From NCBI GenBank assembly GCA_038049695.1, contig CP142461.1:24807001-24871000 (forward strand): a stretch of 64,000 nt of DNA, read 5' to 3'. The first letter of the stretch is position 1, and each line of letters opens with the position of its first letter. This DNA comes from Cinnamomum chago (taxonomy: Eukaryota > Streptophyta > Magnoliopsida > Laurales > Lauraceae). This document shows, in pieces, positions 58,625 to 64,000 of the stretch. The notes under the pieces are model-generated. The model saw only the letters and a list, made by a program, of their open reading frames with translations. It had not been told where the DNA came from and made no database searches. The position numbers and the translations under genes were made by a program.

Positions 58625-59996
58625 TGTGAGAACCCGACCCCTAATCTCTTGGATTAGTGTTGTTTTATTTGTGGATTAGTTCTTTTAGTGGGATTAGTAT
58701 TTGTTGGGTTGAGTTTGTGAGCTAGAATGATTTTTCTTCTAGTTTTGGGCTTTTGAGTGCTTTGGTAGCTTGTGGGGCCCTTTGGGGGTTCCCTTTTCGG
58801 CTTTGCTTTTCTTGTGAGATTTTCCCGATTTGTTTCGTATCGTGTTTTTGGCCCGTTGCATTCATCTTGAGGAATCCTACAACTTTCATGTTGATCTCGT
58901 ATCCATTTGAGAACCTGAAAACCGATTTCTTGGCCTTGAGGGCAAAACAGTCTTTTCACACCAAATCTGTACCCAAAACTCGATATTCTCGAAATCCGTG
59001 AAACATACACTTTTTGGAAACTGGATATTTCGACGATCATTTCTTCCTTCTTCGTCGAATCCATCCGAGGTCCCGAATTAGATGATTTCAGCCACCCAAG
59101 TTCTTTAAGTTGTGGGACCCATTCTCACTTGTTTATAAAAGGAACCCATCTCCTTCATTCACTTCATTCTCCATTTTCCAGCCCAAACCAGCAACCTAGG
59201 GTTTTCCCTTGTGTTCTTCTTCTTCTTGCTTCCCATCACTCAATCCACTTCCAAGCTTGCACCAAGAAGAGATTGGAGGCCACCATCTTCTTCATCTCCT
59301 TGAGGACTTTCTTTCCATAGCTTTTGTGGAGCTCACCAACCATTACAAGACTTTCCTTGAGCTTACCATTTCCATTAGAGGACCTTGCAAGTAAGTGTTC
59401 TTCTTCATCTTCTAGATATGTGTTCTTCTAGCCTTAGAGAAGCTCCACCTTGAGTATTGAAAGGTTTCATTGTCATTTCATTGTTTAACCCATTTTAGGG
59501 TTGTTTTGGGGGTTTTTGTAGAGATTGTGGATCTTGAGCTTGAGAGGTGATTAGGAGCTTGATTTGCTTGATTAGAGTCAAAGGCAAGTGGTTGATTGGA
59601 TCGTTTTGATTATTAACATGTTTTGGTGAAAATCTTGATTTCATTGATGGTTTTGGTAATTTTAATAGTTGTTTTTGATATGATAAATATTGATTATGAG
59701 ATGTGCTTATTGATGAGTTATTCTTTCTTGTTAAGTTCTTGAAAGTGCATGCATCCTATTGTCAAAATTTCAAATGGTTTCACATGAATGAGTTTTCTCC
59801 ACTTTGAGTTTTATTGTGGATGGAAAGGATGGAAATGGAGGAACTTGGAATGAGGAGCTCTTTAGCTCATTTTAATGTCTTGGAAACATGTGATTAAGCC
59901 CCCTTGTTTATAGTTTTATGTGATTGATTATATGTTGGAAGGAAAGGAAAGAAAAAGAGAAAAATCAGAAGTCCCGGACCTGCACTGCGCCCAGGA

Positions 59997-60101
59997 CCGA
60001 TCGATCGGACGTGCAGACCGATCGATCGGTCTGTCAGTAACTGTAAGGGTTTTTGGACCGATCGATCGGGCCCTGTGTAGAAATTTCGACCGATCGATCG
60101 G
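59997..60101 (+). promoter_or_regulatory. Palindrome cassette with CCGATCGATCGG core
   Basis: Four copies of CCGATCGATCGG lie at 59997-60008, 60018-60029, 60058-60069 and 60090-60101, two of them extended to GACCGATCGATCGGTC. It occupies the place that holds the CTCGAG cassette in the other copy (40955-41223). In both copies the sequence GTGCATAAGGA then CCCGGAATGTCTT follows downstream. Confidence 0.75.
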
Positions 60102-60890
60102 TCCCTGTTGGTGGATTTTGAGATTTTTATTTTTTTCCTTAGTGCTAGGTGGGACCTTGGCTACCCTTTTTGGACTAATTGGACTATGGGTGAGATGTCT
60201 TGAGCCGACGCCTCACGGTTGGTTCGGTGGCATCGAAGTTCAATCCATTTCAATCTTGAACGGGATGGAATGACGCGATATCTTACTAATATCTAAACAC
60301 AAGTCTTTTTCCTTGGTTATCGCAAATTCTATTCCTTTCAATGACTGAATAGGTCGATCGATGTTTCCGGATTAATGTCATGCCTAGGATGGACCGTGTA
60401 TAATCTTGATTCTTGCTATTGTAACACCTAGTACTACCCATAAGCTCATGTTAAGATTTTGAAAGTAGTAAAAGTGCATAAGGAGCCCGGAATGTCTTCT
60501 AACTCAAGGAGTACCAAGTAATTGTCATAATCGACATACGGGACCCCTATTCACTTAAATAGATCTTGAAACCGATGTGTTTACCCGAAATTGTTATAGT
60601 TCATTGTTTCACCTCTTTTTCCCGAGATTTGCATTACATGACTTGTTTTCCCGAAAGCATTGAAGTTACACTAGTAACAGTTATTTGTCCCGACATGTAT
60701 TGCCCGATATGAAATGTTAGTGTGCCCTTGAGCACCCCCGACTTGCCCGTATATCTATTGTACTTGATTTACTTGCATTGTCTCGATTGTATTTGACCTA
60801 TGAGTCGGCACCACTAAGCTTGGATAACCTTGTTGGTCTAATCCACCGACTTGGAGATCCCCCTCTTGTCCCGCCAGCTGCAGCTTGGAT

Positions 60891-61040
60891 CCCGATACCC
60901 GGTTATTACCGTGGTCCCGTCCCGATACCCGGTTATTACCGTGGTCCCGTCCCGATACCCGGTTATTACCGTGGCCTTGTCCCGATACCGCAGATTGCTA
61001 CTGTGGTCCCCGATGCCCGGCTCGCTACCGTGGTCCCGTA
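60891..61040 (+). repeat. 30-bp tandem repeat in the long LTR
   Basis: Three near-perfect units of CCCGATACCCGGTTATTACC plus GTGGTCCCGT, then two degenerate units. Copy 1 (41808-41870) has about two units. Confidence 0.9.
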
Positions 61041-61245
61041 TAGTATATGTATATGCATTCATGAAATCCCCTGTTTCTCCTCACCTCGAGTGACTGAGAC
61101 CAGGGCCTAGTATATGTATATGTATTGATATGAGATCCCCTGTTTCTCCTCACCTCGAGTGACTGAGACCAGGGCCTAGTATATGTATATGTATTGATAT
61201 GAGATCCCCTGTTTCTCCTCACCTCGAGTGACTGAGATCAGGGCC
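61039..61245 (+). repeat. 69-bp tandem repeat in the long LTR
   Basis: Two near-identical units (61108-61176 and 61177-61245) and one diverged unit before them. Each contains TAGTATATGTATATG and CCTCACCTCGAGTGACTGAG. Copy 1 has a single unit near 41880-41940. Confidence 0.9.
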
Positions 61246-62695
61246 TAGTTATTGCTCTGTCGCTTTAGTGATAGAGGACTTAGCTTCGTGTGGTTGCCAT
61301 CTTGCCAGTTCCCGATTCCTTGGAAACCCGACATGTTTTATATTGTTTACTTGTTTTCCGATAAATGATTCGTTTCCTTTATGAAAGTTGTTATTTAAAC
61401 AAGTGCTAATATTCCCCAATGTAAATTCAGTTATTATTATATTGTTTTCTGTTCTTTGTACCCGCACATGTTTTAAATGAATGCCGGTTGTGTGAATAAC
61501 CATGCTTTTACATATGTTCCATACGATCAATGATTTTTGCTAGATTTATATGATTACACGTGTTTTAAAGGAATACCCGAATTGTTAAATATCCGTGCTT
61601 TGTTTTAAATGACATTTGACTTGTGAGATTCCCATGTTTATACATGCTTTAAATGATTACCCGATTTCTAAATATCCATGCTTTGAAATATGTTTCAGAT
61701 GACATTTGTTTGCAAGATCCCTACGTTTATACCTGTTTTAAATGAATACCCGAATTGTTAAAATATCCATACTTTGGAATAGGTTTAAATGAACATTAGT
61801 CTTGTTGGATTTCTTTGGTTACACCTATTTTAAACGATACCCGATTTATTAAACATCCATACTTCTACATAGGTTTCAAATAGACATTGGTTTTGCTAGA
61901 CTGCTATGAATACCTGGTTTATTGTATACTTATGTTTTGCTTAAGTTTCAAATGAACGTTGTTTTGCCATACCACTACATTTATACATGTTTTAGACGAA
62001 CACTTGTTTTATTAGATCTTCACGTGTTACCCGTGCTTGAAATGAATACAGGTTTTCCCCGAGATTCCCGACTTTGCACCCGTTTAAATTATATGCAGCA
62101 TTTGATCGAATAGCATGATTTATCTTATGTTTTATTCTTCAGTATATTTGTTATCTTTTCATCCACCTGCCAGACCGTCGTGTCTGACCCACTACTTTTG
62201 GTACTCAGGTTCAGATTCCTTCGCCCCGAGTTGAGTGCTTTTGTTGGCTGTAGAGCCATGCTTTGCAGGTTAGTTTGTCGGCTATGTCATGTAGACATTG
62301 AGCTTGACATCGGAGCTACGTCACATTTGGGTAGTGGTTTATAGCTTCTTGTTGTATGGCTTTTGTTAGCCTTTTTCTTGGGATTCTTAATTAATGTACA
62401 TTGATAATTGTAACTTGAATATATTTGGGAATGTAATATCCTGTTACTGTCAGCTCTGTAAATTATTGTGATGGTTACTCCAGTCTGGTATGATTCTTGA
62501 TATAATAGCTATGGGCTAAAGGTTGAGTGCGACACGGAATCCGATGGCCACGGACTTCGGGTCGCAACGCCACAAATGCTTCCGCAAAATATTCAGAATG
62601 TGTTGTCTTCACACACGCGGATCTTGGGAGAAGTAAAATATATTTATTCTTAATCCCATCTCCCGCCCCCGAGGTTTCGGTTCGGGGGCGTGACA

Positions 62696-63983
62696 GCCTG
62701 CTCTTGTCAGTAGACTCCACGGAAGCTCGCCTTTGTGCTGCTTGCATCCAAGCATCAAGTTCGACTTCCTCCTGTTCTAGCTGCTCTATAGCTTCATCAG
62801 GTATTTCCCGAGCAGCCTCAGAGCCAATGACGCCCTGGTCACCAAGAAAGCCTATCTTGTGCTTCTCTCCGGAAAGGAAGGCCCAAACTTCCTCCCGCCG
62901 GACGCCATCTGATTTTCCAAGGCCCTTTCCAGATGACAGCTTCACATCTAGCTCCCTCTTGGAAAGACCCCGGTATGCCATGAAGCTCTCCACGAACCAC
63001 TTTGTGAAACCGGCAGTCCAGGAAGTCGGCAGTACAGGATAGGAAATCATGGAAGTAGTGTCCTCAGCGCTATAGAAAGCCCATGCGTTTCTCCCATCCT
63101 GCAAACTTCCAAAGCGCTTCACCATGCTTGAAGGTGCTCCAACAACGCCTTGAGAAAAGCCCAGCTGCAGCGCAAAGCGGGAAGGCACATACGGTTGGAT
63201 GTCGACAAAAAGATGTCTGCGGTATACCATCGTGCCGACTCGTATGCTAAAAAGCCACTCCTTCTCTGCATTCGTCAAGGAGTAGTGCCTTCCAGATCCT
63301 GCCCTGGTAGAGTCGCGGGAGGCACCAAAATCAAAAGCCTTCTTCCGCAACTCCAGAGAAAGCTTCACTGAAGACTGCCCCATCTCGACGTCCCTGAATC
63401 GTCGGATCCTCATGCGGGCAAACAAAAGAGATTCGACTGTGGCTTTTCCCTTAGCCAATCGAATCATCAAGGGGTCGTCGTCCTGCGCAGCACCCAGCTG
63501 ATGGAAGCCGGGACAGTGGTATACAAACCATGAATAGAGAATATGGGCGGAAAATACCCTGTTCATGGGTTGCCCAAGTCGGACCAAGAAAGCAGCTGCC
63601 TGCAGTTCAGTGCACAAATAGGAGTATAAAGCTGGCACCAAAGCTAGCTGCTCTCCAAACGCCATCTGACAAGCCGAAAAAATACAATGCGGCCGAATGT
63701 GCGTCCCATCTCCTCCAGCAAAAATGGCCTCACCAAGCCAATATGTGAGGTAAACAGCAAGATCTCTCCGCAGTGCGATATCAGAACAAATACTACTGGT
63801 ACCTGCGAAGAAACCCTTCAGCTCCTCTTGCATGACCGCAGTCTTCTTGTCCTCCCTGGACATACTGGTAGAAGGCCCCTTGCTGTCAAGGAAACTGAGA
63901 AAAGAAGAGCCGAAACTCTTCCAGCTGCTAGACCTTACTTTCGAGCCCTCCTTCTCCTTCAAAAAATCGTAGAAGACGACGAG
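62696..63983 (-). CDS. Antisense aORF of the Tat element, plant-mobile-domain exon
   Basis: This exon begins right after an acceptor (ATACTTTCAG) at the window edge and is open for about 430 codons, continuing across the long LTR to 58624-58407. Stretches such as HYSLTNAEKEWLFSIRVG and PYVPSRFALQLGFSQGVVGA, with an all-helical Trp/Phe/Tyr-rich character (VYLTYWLGEAIF), fit the plant mobile domain (PF10536 type) found in host MAIN-like proteins and in extra ORFs of Tat-lineage retrotransposons. It is transcribed opposite to gag-pol. Upstream exons and the promoter lie beyond 64000. The function of such aORFs is not established; the frame is intact although gag-pol is ruined. Confidence 0.7.
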
Positions 63984-64000
63984 CTGAAAGTATAAAAGAC

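Larger units (their letters stand above)
58625..62695 (+). mobile_element. Long LTR, copy 2: complete 4071-bp solo LTR
   Basis: It starts TGTGAGAACCCGACC and ends GGGGCGTGACA, flanked by GCCTG at 58620-58624 and 62696-62700. No primer site, polypurine tract or coding region is inside, so it is a solo LTR of unusual size. It contains TATAAAAGG (59133-59141), a GATCGATC palindrome cassette (59997-60101), 30-bp repeats (60891-61040), 69-bp repeats (61039-61245), and degenerate repeats with AAATGAATACCCGA (61470-62090). The C/G-rich end GGTTTCGGTTCGGGGGCGTG resembles Del/Tekay chromovirus LTR ends; lineage is a guess. Confidence 0.88.

Noticed and set aside
60890..61245. CRISPR-like or protein-repeat array
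   Set aside because: The units are direct tandem repeats without unique spacers, inside a plant LTR.
54992..63983. A host gene of unknown function on the minus strand
   Set aside because: Its position between a Tat pol with spacer satellite and the element's missing 3' LTR, its antisense sense and its plant-mobile-domain character fit the extra ORF of Tat elements better than a host gene.

Overview
This is a gene-poor, repeat-dense stretch of a flowering-plant nuclear genome. I cannot name the species. Nearly every base belongs to a plant transposable element or to host-gene fragments lying between elements. The plant hallmarks are an initiator-tRNA-Met-type primer site on Copia-like elements, a CACTA transposase with Tnp2, DUF4218 and DUF4216 parts, a Ty3/gypsy Tat-lineage element with two RNase H domains and an antisense plant-mobile-domain gene, a plant L1-type LINE with an RVT zinc-binding end, and fragments of plant SMG7 and inositol 5-phosphatase genes. 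I see no complete, clearly functional host gene.

Layout. (1) 1-19049: a tandem LTR-internal-LTR-internal-LTR array (period 5345 bp) of a non-autonomous, Copia/SIRE-like element with no gag or pol. Its third LTR is split by a second full-length, nearly new, opposite-strand element of a sister subfamily (11013-18503, 5-bp target duplication). (2) 19050-21328: a CACTA transposase gene on the minus strand, cut on the left by the array and on the right by a repeat module. (3) 21329-37023: anonymous sequence, two solo LTRs (24757-26756 and 33417-35338, each with perfect 5-bp target duplications), a duplicated 290-bp block, an inositol 5-phosphatase fragment, an SMG7 fragment, and a CACTA terminus with subterminal repeats ending at 37023. 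Sections 2 and 3 may be one large gene-capturing CACTA element. (4) 37024-44464: a nest of SIRE-like LTR pieces, LINE, 25 bp of a Tat LTR, a ~4-kb-class LTR and a Copia-like LTR. (5) 44465-64000: a Tat-lineage gypsy element (5' LTR, leader, gag, deleted pol, minisatellite spacer, antisense multi-exon aORF). Its antisense gene is split by a Copia-like LTR (55875-58017) and by a 4071-bp solo LTR (58625-62695).

How it fits together. Target duplications and reading-frame continuity give a relative order: LINE, then Tat LTR G1, then the long LTR, then the Copia-like LTR, then the Tat element, then fresh copies of both the Copia-like and the long LTR families. The most unusual signals are non-coding. 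The internal domain of the SIRE-like element is a train of more than a dozen perfect or near-perfect inverted repeats with unique arms, most of whose loops carry variants of one motif (AGTTATATCT). The polypurine tract and LTR start sit in the loop of a further 14-bp inverted repeat. Two unrelated LTR families each carry a cassette of repeated GC-rich palindromes whose core differs between copies of the same family.
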